A DNA stretch of 38,824 bases from positions 1-38,824 of the forward strand of contig NZ_RFAR01000039.1 of assembly GCF_003693445.1 (NCBI RefSeq), written 5' to 3'. The position numbers and the translations under genes are program-made. Numbering within the stretch: position 1 is the first letter of the stretch; the number at the start of each line of letters is the position of its first letter. This DNA comes from Aquitalea palustris. Lineage in GTDB: Bacteria > Pseudomonadota > Gammaproteobacteria > Burkholderiales > Chromobacteriaceae. Below the pieces are notes generated by a model. That model saw only the letters and a program-made list of their open reading frames with translations, ran no database searches and was not told the DNA's origin. This document shows, in pieces, positions 25,517 through 35,642 of the stretch.

Positions 25517-26409
25517 ACGCTTGGGCGTCGGGTTCCTGTCAATCGTGTCCAACCCTCGTCGAACACGGGCGTATCCATGGTGAACCATTGCGCATAAATG
25601 GCAGACAGTTCATCAGCCTGTTCGGCAAGAATACCGGAAAGCACGATTCTACCACCGGTTTTTACATGGCTTGCCAGCAGCTGGCCGAGCATGCGCAGCG
25701 GGTTGGCCAGGATATTGGCCAGCACCACATCATACTGGGCAGCCGGATTGGCATCCGGCAAGCAGAAGGTAGCCGTCACGTTGTTCTGGTCGGCGTTGTC
25801 ACGACTGGAACGCACTGCCTGGGCATCGATATCCACGCCCAGCGCCGAGCCTGCGCCCAGCTTGAGGGCGGCAATGGCCAGGATGCCGGAACCGCAGCCG
25901 TAGTCCAGCACGCTTTCGCCACCTGCAACATGCGCATCCAGCCACTGCAGGCACAGCCGCGTGGTGGGATGGCTGCCCGTGCCGAATGCCAGGCCCGGAT
26001 CCAGCTGCAGGTTGATGGCATCAGGAGCCGGTGCATCGTGCCAGGTGGGGGTAATCCACAGCCGGTCCGAAATGCGGATGGGCTCGAACTGGGATTGCGT
26101 CAGGCGTACCCAGTCCTGCTCTTCCACGCGTTCGGTCTTGTACGCCGGCATGGCCAGTTTGCAGGCGGTGCAGGCGGCGGCGATCAGCAGCGCGACGTCG
26201 GCATCTTCGGCAAACAGGGTGATGATGCGGCTGTGATTCCACAGCTGGTCCACCGGCATGCCGGGTTCGCCGAAGATGGGCTGTTCCAGCTCGGTGCCGG
26301 CCAGTGCGTCCTCAATGGCGGTCGACAGCGCGCCGGCATCCATCAGGGCATCGGCCAGGCGTTCTGCCACGGCCGAATCCGTGTCGATGGTGGCTTGTAG
26401 CCAAGCCAT
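25513..26409 (-). CDS. prmA: Ribosomal protein L11 methyltransferase
   Basis: SAM-dependent enzyme that trimethylates amino groups of ribosomal protein L11. 298 residues. The N-terminal substrate-recognition domain (about 1-100) opens [20 protein letters not shown]. The methyltransferase domain has SAM motif I in SVLDYGCGSGILAIAALKLG, the upstream GLAFGTGSHPTT segment typical of PrmA, and VVLANILANPL as motif IV. It is translationally linked to accC (TAATG overlap) upstream and to the zinc-ribbon gene downstream. Confidence 0.96.
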   Translation of the reverse strand: MAWLQATIDTDSAVAERLADALMDAGALSTAIEDALAGTELEQPIFGEPGMPVDQLWNHSRIITLFAEDADVALLIAAACTACKLAMPAYKTERVEEQDWVRLTQSQFEPIRISDRLWITPTWHDAPAPDAINLQLDPGLAFGTGSHPTTRLCLQWLDAHVAGGESVLDYGCGSGILAIAALKLGAGSALGVDIDAQAVRSSRDNADQNNVTATFCLPDANPAAQYDVVLANILANPLRMLGQLLASHVKTGGRIVLSGILAEQADELSAIYAQWFTMDTPVFDEGWTRLTGTRRPSV

Positions 26410-27767
26410 TATGCCTCTCCCTTTTTCATCTGCGACAGGCGCTCTTCCAGATAGTGAATACTGGTGCTGCCACGCTGGAAGGCGGCATCCATGAACAATT
26501 CCTGGTGCAGCTGGATATTGGTCTTGATGCCGGAGATGGAGATTTCCGACAAGGCCACGCGCATGCGGGCCATGGCCTGTTCGCGGGTGTCACCATAGGA
26601 AATCAGCTTACCTACCATGGAGTCGTAGTGCGACGGCACGGTATAGCCCTGGTAGATGTGCGAGTCGATGCGAATGCCAGGGCCACCGGCCGGATGGTAG
26701 CTTTCGATCTTGCCCGGCGAGGGGACGAAGGTAAACGGATCTTCGGCGTTGATACGGCATTCCATGGCATGACCGCGCAGGATGATGTCGCTTTGCTTGT
26801 AGCGCAGCTTTTCGCCGGCAGCAATGCGGATCTGTTCCTGCACGATGTCCACGCCGGTAATCATCTCGGTCACCGGGTGTTCTACCTGAACGCGGGTGTT
26901 CATTTCGATGAAGTAGAACTCGCCGTTTTCGAACAGGAATTCAAAAGTGCCGGCCCCACGGTAGCCGATGCGGCTGCACGCTTCGGCGCAGGCGGTGCCG
27001 ATGCGCTGACGCTGCTCGTCGGTAATGCCCGGTGCCGGTGCTTCTTCGATGATTTTCTGGTGACGGCGCTGCATGGAGCAGTCGCGTTCGCCCAGATAGA
27101 TGGCATTGCCGTATTCGTCGGCCAGAATCTGGATTTCGATATGGCGCGGCTGCTGCAGGTATTTCTCCATGTAGACAGTCGGGTTGCCGAATGCAGCACC
27201 GGCTTCGGTGCGGGTCATTTGTACCGAGTTGATCAGCGCGCCTTCGGTGTGCACCACGCGCATGCCACGGCCACCGCCGCCACCGGCGGCCTTGATGATG
27301 ACCGGGAAGCCGATTTTCTTGGCGATCTTGACGATCTCGGCCGGATCTTCCGGCAAAGCGCCGGCCGAACCCGGTACGCAAGGAACGCCGGCGGCAATCA
27401 TCGCGTCCTTGGCCGATACCTTGTCGCCCATCAGGCGAATGGTGTCAGGGCGCGGGCCGATGAAGACAAAGCCGGATTGTTCCACGCGTTCGGCAAAGTC
27501 GGCATTTTCCGACAGAAAACCGTAACCGGGGTGAATGGCCTGGGCGTCGGTCACTTCTGCAGCGGCGATCAGTGCCGGCACGTTCAGATAGCTCTTGGTC
27601 GACGGGGCCGGGCCAATGCAGACCGACTCGTCGGCCAGCTTGACGTATTTGGCTTCGCGGTCGGCTTCGGAATGCACGACCACGGTCTTGATGCCCATTT
27701 CGCGGCAGGCGCGCTGGATGCGCAGGGCGATTTCGCCGCGGTTCGCAATCAGGATTTTTTCAAACAT
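26409..27767 (-). CDS. accC: Biotin carboxylase subunit of acetyl-CoA carboxylase
   Basis: Carboxylates biotin on AccB using ATP and bicarbonate, the first half-reaction of malonyl-CoA synthesis. 452 residues, family length. It starts [20 protein letters not shown], then shows the ATP-grasp domain with the glycine-rich loop [13 protein letters not shown], the catalytic [14 protein letters not shown] segment and the C-terminal domain with [14 protein letters not shown] chose the ATG at 27767 because a 23-codon upstream extension is out of character for the family. It is followed by prmA with a one-base overlap and preceded by accB with a 100-bp gap. Confidence 0.98.
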   Translation of the reverse strand: MFEKILIANRGEIALRIQRACREMGIKTVVVHSEADREAKYVKLADESVCIGPAPSTKSYLNVPALIAAAEVTDAQAIHPGYGFLSENADFAERVEQSGFVFIGPRPDTIRLMGDKVSAKDAMIAAGVPCVPGSAGALPEDPAEIVKIAKKIGFPVIIKAAGGGGGRGMRVVHTEGALINSVQMTRTEAGAAFGNPTVYMEKYLQQPRHIEIQILADEYGNAIYLGERDCSMQRRHQKIIEEAPAPGITDEQRQRIGTACAEACSRIGYRGAGTFEFLFENGEFYFIEMNTRVQVEHPVTEMITGVDIVQEQIRIAAGEKLRYKQSDIILRGHAMECRINAEDPFTFVPSPGKIESYHPAGGPGIRIDSHIYQGYTVPSHYDSMVGKLISYGDTREQAMARMRVALSEISISGIKTNIQLHQELFMDAAFQRGSTSIHYLEERLSQMKKGEA

Positions 27768-27867
27768 GGTAGGGACGTCCGTAGAGTGGCGCGTCAAACG
27801 ACAAGGGCACAGACGCCGTGTCTCGTGCCCTGTCATCTCTGGCGTCTATTAGCGAGGCAGAGAAGAA

Positions 27868-28329
27868 TTACTCGATGATGAACAGCGGCTCGCCGTATTC
27901 CACCGGCTGGCCGTCTTCGGCCAGTGCGGCCTTCACCACGCCGGAACGGTCGGCTTCGATTTCGTTCATCAGCTTCATGGCTTCGATGATGCACAGGGTA
28001 TCACCGACATTCACGCTCTGGCCTACTTCCACGAAAGGCTTGGAACCCGGGCTGGCCGAGCGGTAGAAGGTGCCGACCATCGGCGACTTCAGCGCATTGG
28101 CGTTGTTGGCTGCGGCCGGCGCTTCTGCTGCGGCGGCTACCGGCGCGGCAGCCGGTGCGGCCATTTGCTGTTGCATCGGCATCTGCATCATCGGCTGGGC
28201 GTAGGCAATCTGGGTGTTGGCCGATACGCGGGTGATGCGGACTTTCTCTTCCCCTTCGGTCACCTCGAGTTCGGCAATGCCGGATTCTTCGACGAGATCG
28301 ATCAGTTTCTTCAGTTTACGCAGATCCAT
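27868..28329 (-). CDS. accB: Biotin carboxyl carrier protein of acetyl-CoA carboxylase
   Basis: Carries biotin between the carboxylase and carboxyltransferase active sites. 153 residues. The N-terminal helix region ([20 protein letters not shown]) is followed by a flexible Ala/Pro/Gln/Met-rich linker (about 45-75) and the biotinyl domain. The biotinylated lysine is in EAMKLMNE (Lys119). The start at 28329 is the family start. It lies 34 bp after aroQ and upstream of accC, so all are probably on one transcript. Confidence 0.97.
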   Translation of the reverse strand: MDLRKLKKLIDLVEESGIAELEVTEGEEKVRITRVSANTQIAYAQPMMQMPMQQQMAAPAAAPVAAAAEAPAAANNANALKSPMVGTFYRSASPGSKPFVEVGQSVNVGDTLCIIEAMKLMNEIEADRSGVVKAALAEDGQPVEYGEPLFIIE

Positions 28330-28363
28330 GGTAATCCTTCGGATGGGATGTACTTTATTATGC

Positions 28364-28813
28364 TCAGGCTTGCGCGGACAAACGCCGGATGGCGTGCGCA
28401 AGTGCCAGCTCATAGCCCTGCGCGCCCAGGCCGCAGATCACGCCGACCGCCAGGTCGGAAAAGTAGGAATGCTGGCGGAAGGGTTCACGGGCGTGGACGT
28501 TGGACAGGTGTACTTCTATGAATGGCACCTTCACCCCCGAAATGGCGTCACGTAGGGCAACGCTGGTGTGGGTAAAGGCCGCTGGATTGATGATGATGAA
28601 CGACGTTCCGTCTGTCATGCAGGCGTGGACGCGGTCAATCAAGAGGTGTTCGGCGTTGCTTTGCAGCGCCTCAAGCTCGAAACCGGCGGCGCTGGCCTGT
28701 TCGGTCAGCCGCTGGTTGATGGAGGCTAGCGTATCCCGGCCATAGTGCTGTGGTTCCCGTGTTCCGAGCAGATTGAGGTTGGGGCCGTGCAGCACGAGGA
28801 TTTTTCCGGTCAA
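28364..28813 (-). CDS. aroQ: Type II 3-dehydroquinate dehydratase
   Basis: Converts 3-dehydroquinate to 3-dehydroshikimate in aromatic amino-acid synthesis, as a cytosolic dodecamer. 149 residues. It starts [20 protein letters not shown], with catalytic Tyr24 in [22 protein letters not shown] and [16 protein letters not shown] hold the other active-site residues (the late His and Arg). The best start is TTG at 28813, with AGGAG 7 bp upstream and a family-length product; a TTG at 28855 has no such site. It begins the aroQ-accB-accC-prmA operon, a common betaproteobacterial order. Confidence 0.96.
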   Translation of the reverse strand: MTGKILVLHGPNLNLLGTREPQHYGRDTLASINQRLTEQASAAGFELEALQSNAEHLLIDRVHACMTDGTSFIIINPAAFTHTSVALRDAISGVKVPFIEVHLSNVHAREPFRQHSYFSDLAVGVICGLGAQGYELALAHAIRRLSAQA

Positions 28814-29113
28814 AGCTTTGCTCCTGAGTTCAACATGGGCGCGAGTTTGCCGCAATTAGCGACACGATGTCTAGCTTTTCCAGTATTTCAAACGGTTGTT
28901 TGATGGTTGGCGGGTGCCGCGAATTTGGCCGGAAAGCCCGCCATTTCGAGCGAATGCACTACAGTGAACCGCATTTTAAACGGTGGCAAATTTTTTACAG
29001 TTCCTTGCGCCACACTCTTGATCAAGCTCAAATTCGGCGCCTTGCCGAACAAGTCCGTGCCGGGGCTGGCTGGCGCAGGTATAATTTGCCGGTTTTGATT
29101 CGAGCTTCACGCC
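28814..29113. promoter_or_regulatory. Divergent aroQ / queA promoter region
   Basis: 300-bp gap with no gene. For queA a clear TATAAT lies at 29080-29085, 29 bp before the ATG, in the context CAGGTATAATTTGCC; no good -35 is seen. On the aroQ side the stretch around 28960-29030 is AT-rich and includes a TTGATC followed about 17 bp later by AACTGT, a weak candidate. Short GCCGAA-type repeats occur near 29035-29050 without clear meaning. Confidence 0.45.
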
Positions 29114-30145
29114 ATGCTGCTGTCTGATTTCGATTACCACCTGCCAGAACACCTGATTGCCCAGCACCCGCCAGCCGTGCGTGGTGCCAGCCGTTTGCTG
29201 CATGTTGCCGGCACTTCCCTTGCCGATGGGCAGTTTGCCGATTTCGCCGCCCACGTCAGCGCCGGTGACGTGATGGTATTCAACGATACCCGCGTCATCA
29301 AGGCCAGGCTGTTTGGCGAAAAAGCCAGCGGTGGCAAGATCGAAGCCCTGGTCGAGCGCGTGCTGGATGCGCACACCGTACTGGCCCATGTCCGTTCTTC
29401 CAAGTCGCCCAAACCCGGCACCCGGCTGATTTTTGCCGAGCGCTGGGAAGCAGAAATGGTCGAGCGCGACGACGCGCTGTTCAAGCTGCGCTTTCTGGCT
29501 GAGGACAATGTTTTCGACATTCTGGAAGCCTCCGGCAAGTTGCCGCTGCCTCCCTATATAGAGAGAAGCGCGGAAGGCGACGACGACGAGCGCTACCAGA
29601 CCGTCTACGCCCGCGAGCAGGGCGCGGTGGCGGCGCCCACCGCCGGCCTGCACTTTAACGAAGAGATGCTGGCGGCCTTGCAGGCCAAGGGCGTGGAACT
29701 GGCCTATGTCACCCTGCATGTGGGCGCAGGTACTTTCCAGCCGGTGCGGGTGGAAAATATCGCCGAGCACAAGATGCACAGCGAAATCTACGAAGTGCCG
29801 CAGCGCACTTACGATCTGATCCAGGCCGCGCATGCGCGTGGCAACAAGGTGCTGGCCGTGGGTACCACCAGCATGCGTGCACTGGAATCTGCCGCGCGCA
29901 GTGGCGAACTGGTGGCTGGCCGTGGCGAGACCGACATCTTTATCACGCCGGGCTACCGTTTCCGCGTGGTCGACCGCTTGCTGACCAATTTCCATTTGCC
30001 CAAGTCCACCTTGCTGATGCTGGTATCGGCTTTTGCCGGCTACCCGGAAATGCGTGCGGCCTATGCCCATGCGGTGCAGCAGCAATACCGTTTCTTCAGC
30101 TATGGCGATGCCATGCTGCTGGAACGCAAGGACGAGCAGGGCTAA
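29114..30145 (+). CDS. queA: S-adenosylmethionine:tRNA ribosyltransferase-isomerase
   Basis: Transfers and rearranges the ribosyl part of SAM onto 7-aminomethyl-7-deazaguanine in tRNA to make epoxyqueuosine, the late stage of queuosine synthesis. 343 residues. Family hallmarks are the start [68 protein letters not shown], and [20 protein letters not shown] near the end. No tgt gene follows here, which is the more common partner. The DUF971 gene begins 26 bp downstream. Confidence 0.97.
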   Translation: MLLSDFDYHLPEHLIAQHPPAVRGASRLLHVAGTSLADGQFADFAAHVSAGDVMVFNDTRVIKARLFGEKASGGKIEALVERVLDAHTVLAHVRSSKSPKPGTRLIFAERWEAEMVERDDALFKLRFLAEDNVFDILEASGKLPLPPYIERSAEGDDDERYQTVYAREQGAVAAPTAGLHFNEEMLAALQAKGVELAYVTLHVGAGTFQPVRVENIAEHKMHSEIYEVPQRTYDLIQAAHARGNKVLAVGTTSMRALESAARSGELVAGRGETDIFITPGYRFRVVDRLLTNFHLPKSTLLMLVSAFAGYPEMRAAYAHAVQQQYRFFSYGDAMLLERKDEQG

Positions 30146-30171
30146 GGCCCCCATTACACGACGAGGCAGAC

Positions 30172-30543
30172 ATGGCAGGAATCAGTCCCAATAGTGCCCA
30201 GGTGCAGGAAATCACCCTGCATGCCGTTTCGCGTACGCTGGAAATCAGCTTTGATGATGGTGAGCGCTTTCAGCTGCCGGCCGAATACCTGCGGGTGTAT
30301 TCGCCCTCTGCCGAAGTGCGTGGCCACGGTGCCGGGCAGGAAGTGCTGCAGGTGGGCAAGCGTCAGGTGGCGATTACCGCGCTGGAGCCAGTGGGCCACT
30401 ACGCCTTGAAGATCACCTTTGATGATGGCCACGATAGCGGCCTCTACAGCTGGACTTACCTTTACGAGCTGGGTGCGCAGCAACAGGCATACTGGCAGGA
30501 TTATCTGAATCGCCTCGCCGCCGCTGGCGCGAGCAGGGAGTGA
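30172..30543 (+). CDS. DUF971 / GBBH-like N-terminal-domain protein
   Basis: 123-residue small cytosolic protein with the domain found at the N-terminus of gamma-butyrobetaine hydroxylases. Here it stands alone: [20 protein letters not shown], then [30 protein letters not shown] and [12 protein letters not shown]. The domain is linked to iron or Fe-S handling in some proteins, but no function is shown for the short form. The stop is 2 bp before ubiE, so it is likely cotranscribed with ubiE. A DUF971 gene before ubiE is common in betaproteobacteria, to my recollection. Confidence 0.85.
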   Translation: MAGISPNSAQVQEITLHAVSRTLEISFDDGERFQLPAEYLRVYSPSAEVRGHGAGQEVLQVGKRQVAITALEPVGHYALKITFDDGHDSGLYSWTYLYELGAQQQAYWQDYLNRLAAAGASRE

Positions 30544-30545
30544 AT

Positions 30546-31280
30546 ATGGATCAAGAAACGCATTTTGGCTTCAAGACGGTGGCCGAGAGTGAAAAGGCCG
30601 GCAAGGTAGCCGATGTTTTCCATTCGGTTGCCAAGAAGTACGACGTGATGAACGACCTGATGTCCGGTGGCCTGCATCGCGTGTGGAAGCATTTCACCCT
30701 GACCACCTCCGGCGTGAAACCGGGCGACAAGGTGCTGGATATCGCCGGTGGCACTGGCGACCTGGCGCGCGGCTGGTCCAAGCGCGTGGGCAAGAAGGGC
30801 GAAGTGTGGCTGACCGACATCAACAGCTCCATGCTGACCGTGGGCCGCGACCGTTTGCTGGACGAGGGCCTGATTCTGCCGGTATCGCTGGCCGATGCCG
30901 AAAAACTGCCCTTCCCGGACAATTATTTTGACGCCGTGTCGGTGGCCTTTGGCCTGCGCAACATGACGCACAAGGACGCCGCGCTGAAGGAAATGTGCCG
31001 GGTGCTCAAACCGGGCGGCAAGCTGATGGTGCTGGAGTTTTCCAAGGTATGGAAACCGCTGTCGCCCATCTATGACTTCTATTCCTTCAAGGCGCTGCCG
31101 GTGATGGGCAAGATGGTGGCCGGCGATGCCGACAGCTACCAGTATCTGGCCGAATCCATCCGCATGCATCCGGATCAGGAAACCCTGAAGGCCATGATGC
31201 AGGAAGCCGGCTTCGGCAAGGTGGACTATCACAATATGACGGGTGGCGTGGTGGCGCTGCACAAGGGCTACAAACTCTAA
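30546..31280 (+). CDS. ubiE: Ubiquinone/menaquinone biosynthesis C-methyltransferase
   Basis: SAM-dependent C-methylation of 2-polyprenyl-6-methoxy-1,4-benzoquinol in ubiquinone synthesis (and of demethylmenaquinol where present). 244 residues. It opens [23 protein letters not shown] motif I is [14 protein letters not shown], and the UbiE signatures [17 protein letters not shown] and [18 protein letters not shown] are intact. It ends LHKGYKL. I use the ATG at 30546, with GGGAG 5 bp upstream, rather than the GTG two codons earlier that overlaps the previous gene. Confidence 0.97.
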   Translation: MDQETHFGFKTVAESEKAGKVADVFHSVAKKYDVMNDLMSGGLHRVWKHFTLTTSGVKPGDKVLDIAGGTGDLARGWSKRVGKKGEVWLTDINSSMLTVGRDRLLDEGLILPVSLADAEKLPFPDNYFDAVSVAFGLRNMTHKDAALKEMCRVLKPGGKLMVLEFSKVWKPLSPIYDFYSFKALPVMGKMVAGDADSYQYLAESIRMHPDQETLKAMMQEAGFGKVDYHNMTGGVVALHKGYKL

Positions 31281-31326
31281 AGCCCTGGTGTCGGGTCAGC
31301 CGGGCAAAGCATAAGCAGGAGATTCC

Positions 31327-31956
31327 ATGGACGGCATCACCAATCTGTGGGCCTTCATGGCGGCAGGGCTGTTGCTTAACCTGACGCCTGGCCCGGACAC
31401 TTTTTACATTCTGGGCCGCAGCACGGCACAGGGTAGTCGTGTCGGCCTGCTGTCGGCGCTGGGCATCGGCCTTGGCAGCCTGGGCCACACCCTGCTGGCG
31501 GCCTTTGGCCTGTCGGCGCTGCTGGCGACATCGGCCATGGCCTTTGTCGCGGTCAAGCTGCTGGGGGCGGGCTATCTGCTGTGGCTGGGCGTGAAAATGC
31601 TGCGCAGACCCGGCAGCAGCATCACCAGCGATGCGGCCCGGCTGGAAGCCGCGCGGCCAGGCAAGATCCTGCGCGAGGCCTTCCTCACCAATCTGTTCAA
31701 TCCCAAGGTGGCGCTGTTTTTTCTGGCCTTCCTGCCGCAGTTTGTCAAACCGGGGGCCACTGCCGTGTCCTTTGTGATTCTGGGCCTTACCTTCGTGGCA
31801 ACCGGCCTGCTGTGGTGTGCGGCACTGGCCTTGCTGTCGGCGCGGCTGGGCGACTGGCTGCGGCGCAAGGGTGTGGCGCAGCGACTGGACCAGCTGTGTG
31901 GCGGCCTGTTTATCCTGCTGGGTATCAATCTCTTGTTTGCCCGGCTGAAACACTGA
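31327..31956 (+). CDS. LysE/RhtB-family exporter
   Basis: 209-residue inner-membrane protein with about six hydrophobic helices. It carries the family motif LLNLTPGPDTFYILGRS near residue 17, and FLTNLFNPKVALFFLAFLPQ near 118. Related proteins export amino acids or homoserine lactones by proton exchange. It lies between ubiE and ubiJ on the same strand, with 46 bp and 31 bp gaps, so it is probably in the ubi transcript. No quinone role is known for the family, so the position may be chance insertion. The substrate cannot be told. Confidence 0.9.
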   Translation: MDGITNLWAFMAAGLLLNLTPGPDTFYILGRSTAQGSRVGLLSALGIGLGSLGHTLLAAFGLSALLATSAMAFVAVKLLGAGYLLWLGVKMLRRPGSSITSDAARLEAARPGKILREAFLTNLFNPKVALFFLAFLPQFVKPGATAVSFVILGLTFVATGLLWCAALALLSARLGDWLRRKGVAQRLDQLCGGLFILLGINLLFARLKH

Positions 31957-31987
31957 AACCGGGACGCTTGTTTGTGGAGCATTGCTG

Positions 31988-32566
31988 ATGCGTATCCAGA
32001 TTGCCGTATTCAATCATCTGCTGAACCAGCAACCTGCCGTGCGGGCCGAGCTGGCGGCCCATGCCGGCCGCCGTGTTGGCATCGTGCTGGCTCCGCTCAC
32101 GGTGCGCGGGGTGATTACCGATGAAGGCTGGCTGGCCGCCTGCGCCGGCGAGCCGGAAGCCACCATCCGCTTGCAGCATGCCGCAGCGCTGGCCGCGGTG
32201 AGTGGCCGTGATCCGGCGCTGAGCGATGTCAGCCTGGAAGGCGACACCGAGCTGGCTGCGGCCATTGGCCGGCTGATTGCGCGTCTGCGCTGGGATGCCG
32301 GCGAAGATCTGTCGCGGGTCATGGGCGATGCGGCGGCCAACCGCTTGCAGCGCGTGGCCCGTGCCTCGCTCGGTTTCAAGGGCGAAATCGCCTGGCGTCT
32401 GCTGGAAAACTGGGTGGAGCACTTGCGTGAAGAAGCGCCGATGCTGGCCAGCCGGCAAGCAGTGGCTAGCTATCTGCGCGCGGTGGACAGCCTGCGCGAT
32501 GATGTGGCGCGTAGCGAAAAAAGACTGGCGCGGCTGGAAGCGGCGCTGGTGCAACCAAAGGAATAA
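31988..32566 (+). CDS. ubiJ: Ubiquinone biosynthesis accessory factor UbiJ (SCP2-domain)
   Basis: 192-residue lipid-binding accessory protein that helps hold the hydrophobic ubiquinone intermediates in the Ubi complex. An N-terminal SCP2-like domain (about 5-105, with [13 protein letters not shown] at the start) is followed by a long helical C-terminus ([20 protein letters not shown]) likely to form a coiled coil. I use the ATG at 31988, which has GGAG 8 bp upstream. The TTG two codons earlier has too short a gap. ubiB follows 17 bp later. Confidence 0.88.
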   Translation: MRIQIAVFNHLLNQQPAVRAELAAHAGRRVGIVLAPLTVRGVITDEGWLAACAGEPEATIRLQHAAALAAVSGRDPALSDVSLEGDTELAAAIGRLIARLRWDAGEDLSRVMGDAAANRLQRVARASLGFKGEIAWRLLENWVEHLREEAPMLASRQAVASYLRAVDSLRDDVARSEKRLARLEAALVQPKE

Positions 32567-32583
32567 GGGCTAGCCCGGTCACT

Positions 32584-34110
32584 ATGCGGATTTCGCGTTT
32601 TTTCAAGATTGTTTCCACGCTGTACCGTTATGGTCTGGATGATTTTTTCGAAGGTCATTCGCGGCTGGGTTTTGTTCACACCCTGCTGAAGTTGTGTCCG
32701 CTGCCGCGTGATGTCAGCGCTCCCCTGCCAGAACGGGTGAGGCTGGCGCTGGAGGGCCTGGGGCCGATTTTCGTCAAGTTCGGCCAGGTGTTGTCGACGC
32801 GGCGTGACCTGCTGCCGCCCGACTACGCCGATGCGCTGGCGCAGCTGCAGGACCGGGTTGCCCCGTTTGATGGCGCGCTGGCGCGGCAGGTGATCGAGCA
32901 GAGCTTTGGCCAGCCGGTAGAGAATTTGTTTGTCGATTTTGATGCCACGCCGGTGGCCAGTGCCTCGGTGGCACAGGTGCACAAGGCCTGGCTGAAACAG
33001 CCGGATGGCAGCCGTGGCCGCGAGGTGGCGGTCAAGGTATTGCGCCCGGGCATTCAGCCGGTGATCGAGCAGGATCTGGCCTTGATGTCCACGCTGGCCC
33101 GCTGGGTGGAGCGTTTCTTCATCGACGGCAAACGGCTCAAGCCGCGCGAAGTGGTGGCCGAGTTCGACAAGTATCTGCACGACGAACTGGACATGATGCA
33201 CGAGGCGGCCAATGCCTCGCAGCTGCGGCGCAATTTTACCGGCTCGGACATGCTGATCGTGCCGGAAGTGTTTTACGACTACACCAACCGCAATGTACTG
33301 ACGCTGGAGTGGATGCATGGCACGCCGGTGGGGCAGATCGAGCGCCTGCGCGAGCAGGGGGTGGACTTGAGCAAGCTGTCGCGCTTTGGCGTGGAGATCT
33401 TCTTCACCCAGGTGTTCCGCCATGGTTTTTTCCATGCCGACATGCACCCCGGCAATATCTTCGTGGCGGAAGACGGCCGTTATATCGCGCTGGACTTTGG
33501 TATCGTCGGCAGCCTCACCGACGAGGACAAGCATTATCTGGCAGTGAATTTCCTCGCCTTCTTCAATCGCGACTACCACCGCGTGGCCACCGCGCATATC
33601 GAATCGGGCTGGGTGCCGAAAGAAACCCGCGCCGAGGAACTGGAAGCAGCGGTGCGCACGGTGTGCGAGCCCATCTTCGAAAAACCCTTGTCGGAGATTT
33701 CCTTTGGCCTGGTGCTGCTGCGCCTGTTTGAGACCAGCCGCCGTTTCAATGTGGAAATCCAGCCGCAGCTGGTTCTGCTGCAGAAAACCCTGCTCAATAT
33801 CGAGGGCCTGGGCCGCCAGCTGGACCCCAACCTGGATTTGTGGGTGACTGCCAAGCCCTTCCTCACCAAGTGGATGAACGAGCAGATGGGCTGGCGCGGC
33901 ATGCTGCGCACGCTGAAGCAGGAGGCCCCGCAATGGGCAACCACCCTGCCCACGTTGCCACGCAAGCTGAACGAGGCGCTGTCTGCCGCCAAGAGCGACC
34001 TGCTGGTGGAAGGCTATATCCAGCTGATGCGCGAACAGAAGCGGCAGAATTTCCTGCTGGCGCTGATTGCCATCCTGCTGACAGCCTTGCTGGCCAAGTC
34101 CTTGTTGTAA
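32584..34110 (+). CDS. ubiB: Ubiquinone biosynthesis atypical kinase/ATPase UbiB
   Basis: Atypical protein-kinase-like ATPase needed for ubiquinone synthesis, anchored in the inner membrane. 508 residues. The KxGQ motif is in [11 protein letters not shown] (Lys65-Gln68); the alanine-rich loop follows in [11 protein letters not shown], then the metal-binding [10 protein letters not shown] and DFGIVGSL. The C-terminus is a hydrophobic segment ([18 protein letters not shown], about 491-508). It is the last gene of the ubi group and converges on scoB over a shared terminator. Confidence 0.97.
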   Translation: MRISRFFKIVSTLYRYGLDDFFEGHSRLGFVHTLLKLCPLPRDVSAPLPERVRLALEGLGPIFVKFGQVLSTRRDLLPPDYADALAQLQDRVAPFDGALARQVIEQSFGQPVENLFVDFDATPVASASVAQVHKAWLKQPDGSRGREVAVKVLRPGIQPVIEQDLALMSTLARWVERFFIDGKRLKPREVVAEFDKYLHDELDMMHEAANASQLRRNFTGSDMLIVPEVFYDYTNRNVLTLEWMHGTPVGQIERLREQGVDLSKLSRFGVEIFFTQVFRHGFFHADMHPGNIFVAEDGRYIALDFGIVGSLTDEDKHYLAVNFLAFFNRDYHRVATAHIESGWVPKETRAEELEAAVRTVCEPIFEKPLSEISFGLVLLRLFETSRRFNVEIQPQLVLLQKTLLNIEGLGRQLDPNLDLWVTAKPFLTKWMNEQMGWRGMLRTLKQEAPQWATTLPTLPRKLNEALSAAKSDLLVEGYIQLMREQKRQNFLLALIAILLTALLAKSLL

Positions 34111-34161
34111 GCGCCACTCAGCAAGGCCCTGCTGCGCTGTTGTTAGCCATTCCCGCCAACA

Positions 34162-34190
34162 AAAAGCACGCCCGACGGCGTGCTTTTTTG
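34162..34190. terminator. Bidirectional terminator between ubiB and scoB
   Basis: AAGCACGCC-CGAC-GGCGTGCTT with an A-tract before and a T-tract after forms a strong hairpin. It lies about 50 bp after the ubiB stop and 34 bp from the scoB stop, so it serves both. Confidence 0.9.
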
Positions 34191-34223
34191 TCTACGCCGC
34201 TCGCCTGGCGCGGCTGACACCAC

Positions 34224-34904
34224 TTAGCAGGCCAGCGCGGCCTGCCCGCTGCTGACCATGGCCGACAGCTTCAATGGTGCGGCGGTGCGCGAGCAGATGT
34301 CATGCAAGCTGACCCCCGGCGCCAGCTCCTGCAGATGCAGGCCGTCGGCCTCCACCCGGATCACCCCCAGATCGGTAATGATCAGGCTGACCACGCCCAC
34401 GCCGGTCAAGGGCAGGCTGCAGCGCTCCAGCAGCTTGGCTTCTTCGCTGCCGTCCTTTTTCTTGGCCGTGTGCTCCATCAGCACCACCACCTTGCCTACG
34501 CCGGCTACCAGATCCATGGCCCCGCCCATGCCCTTGACCATCTTGCCGGGAATCATCCAGTTGGCCAGATCGCCACTCTGGCTGACCTGCATCGCGCCCA
34601 GAATGGCCAGATTGATCTTGCCGCCGCGGATCATGCCGAAGGAGTCGGCCGAGCTAAAAATGGCCGAACCGGGCAGGGTGGTGATGGTCTGCTTGCCGGC
34701 ATTGATCAGGTCCGGGTCTATCTCGTCTTCGGTCGGAAACGGGCCGATGCCCAGCAGGCCGTTTTCCGACTGCAGCCATACCTCCATGCCGGCGGGCACA
34801 TGATTGGCCACCAGCGTCGGCAGGCCGATGCCCAGGTTCACATAAAAGCCATCCTGCAATTCCTGTGCCGCACGGGCGGCCATTTGTTCTCGGGTCCAGG
34901 CCAT
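34224..34904 (-). CDS. scoB: 3-oxoacid CoA-transferase subunit B
   Basis: Beta subunit of succinyl-CoA:3-oxoacid CoA-transferase, which activates acetoacetate with CoA from succinyl-CoA so that it can be cleaved to acetyl-CoA. 226 residues. The catalytic glutamate is in [11 protein letters not shown] (SENG motif, near residue 47). [18 protein letters not shown] and [20 protein letters not shown] are further conserved stretches. It starts 2 bp after subunit A stops, so the subunits are coupled. It is the last gene of the ketone-body operon. Confidence 0.95.
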   Translation of the reverse strand: MAWTREQMAARAAQELQDGFYVNLGIGLPTLVANHVPAGMEVWLQSENGLLGIGPFPTEDEIDPDLINAGKQTITTLPGSAIFSSADSFGMIRGGKINLAILGAMQVSQSGDLANWMIPGKMVKGMGGAMDLVAGVGKVVVLMEHTAKKKDGSEEAKLLERCSLPLTGVGVVSLIITDLGVIRVEADGLHLQELAPGVSLHDICSRTAAPLKLSAMVSSGQAALAC

Positions 34905-34906
34905 GC

Positions 34907-35620
34907 TTATGCCTCCGCCAGACTGGCAGCGCGCACGGTGCGCTGCTCAATGCGTTTTTCGGGATGGGGGTTCAGCACCAGTCGCTGCACGAAAATGCCG
35001 GGGGTGTGAATGGCGTCCGGGTCCAGCATGCCGTTTTCCACGATCTCTTCCACCTCGGCCACGGTGATGCGTCCGGCCATGGCGACATTGGGATTGAAAT
35101 TGCGTGCGGTGCGCCGGTAAAGCAGATTCCCGGCGCGGTCGGCCTTCCAGGCCTTGACCAGCGCCACATCGGCCTGCAACGCCTGCTCCAGGATATGCGG
35201 CTGGCCGTTGAATTCGCGCACTTCCTTGCCCTCTGCCACCAGCGTGCCGTAGCCGGTGCGGGTGAAAAAGGCCGGAATGCCGCTGCCGCCGGCGCGCAGT
35301 TTTTCCGCCAGCGTGCCTTGTGGGGTGAATTCCAGTTCCAGCTCGCCGCTCAGGTACTGGCGTTCGAATTCCTTGTTCTCCCCCACATAGGAGGCAATCA
35401 TCTTGCGGATTTGCCGGGTGTTGAGCAGCTGGCCCAGGCCAAAGCCGTCGACGCCAGCATTATTGGAAATGGCGGTGAGATTGCGCACGCCGCTGTCGCG
35501 CAGCGCGGCGATCAGCGCTTCGGGGATGCCGCACAGGCCGAAGCCGCCCACGGCGATGGTCTGGCCATCGGCCACGATGTCGGCCAGGGCGCTGGCGGCA
35601 TCAGGGTAGAGCTTGTTCAT
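34907..35620 (-). CDS. scoA: 3-oxoacid CoA-transferase subunit A
   Basis: Alpha subunit of the same enzyme. 237 residues. It opens [20 protein letters not shown]. The CoA-binding glycine-rich segment is [20 protein letters not shown], and [16 protein letters not shown] and [20 protein letters not shown] follow. The start is set by AAGGA before the 35620 ATG; a longer open stretch upstream overlaps bdhA in another frame and is not needed. It lies 22 bp after bdhA. Confidence 0.95.
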   Translation of the reverse strand: MNKLYPDAASALADIVADGQTIAVGGFGLCGIPEALIAALRDSGVRNLTAISNNAGVDGFGLGQLLNTRQIRKMIASYVGENKEFERQYLSGELELEFTPQGTLAEKLRAGGSGIPAFFTRTGYGTLVAEGKEVREFNGQPHILEQALQADVALVKAWKADRAGNLLYRRTARNFNPNVAMAGRITVAEVEEIVENGMLDPDAIHTPGIFVQRLVLNPHPEKRIEQRTVRAASLAEA

Positions 35621-35642
35621 TGGTTTTCCTTGTCTGCTTGCT

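Noticed and set aside
26304-27878. Plus-strand open frame across accC
   Set aside because: Antisense to a highly conserved enzyme gene; no ribosome-binding site or family signal.
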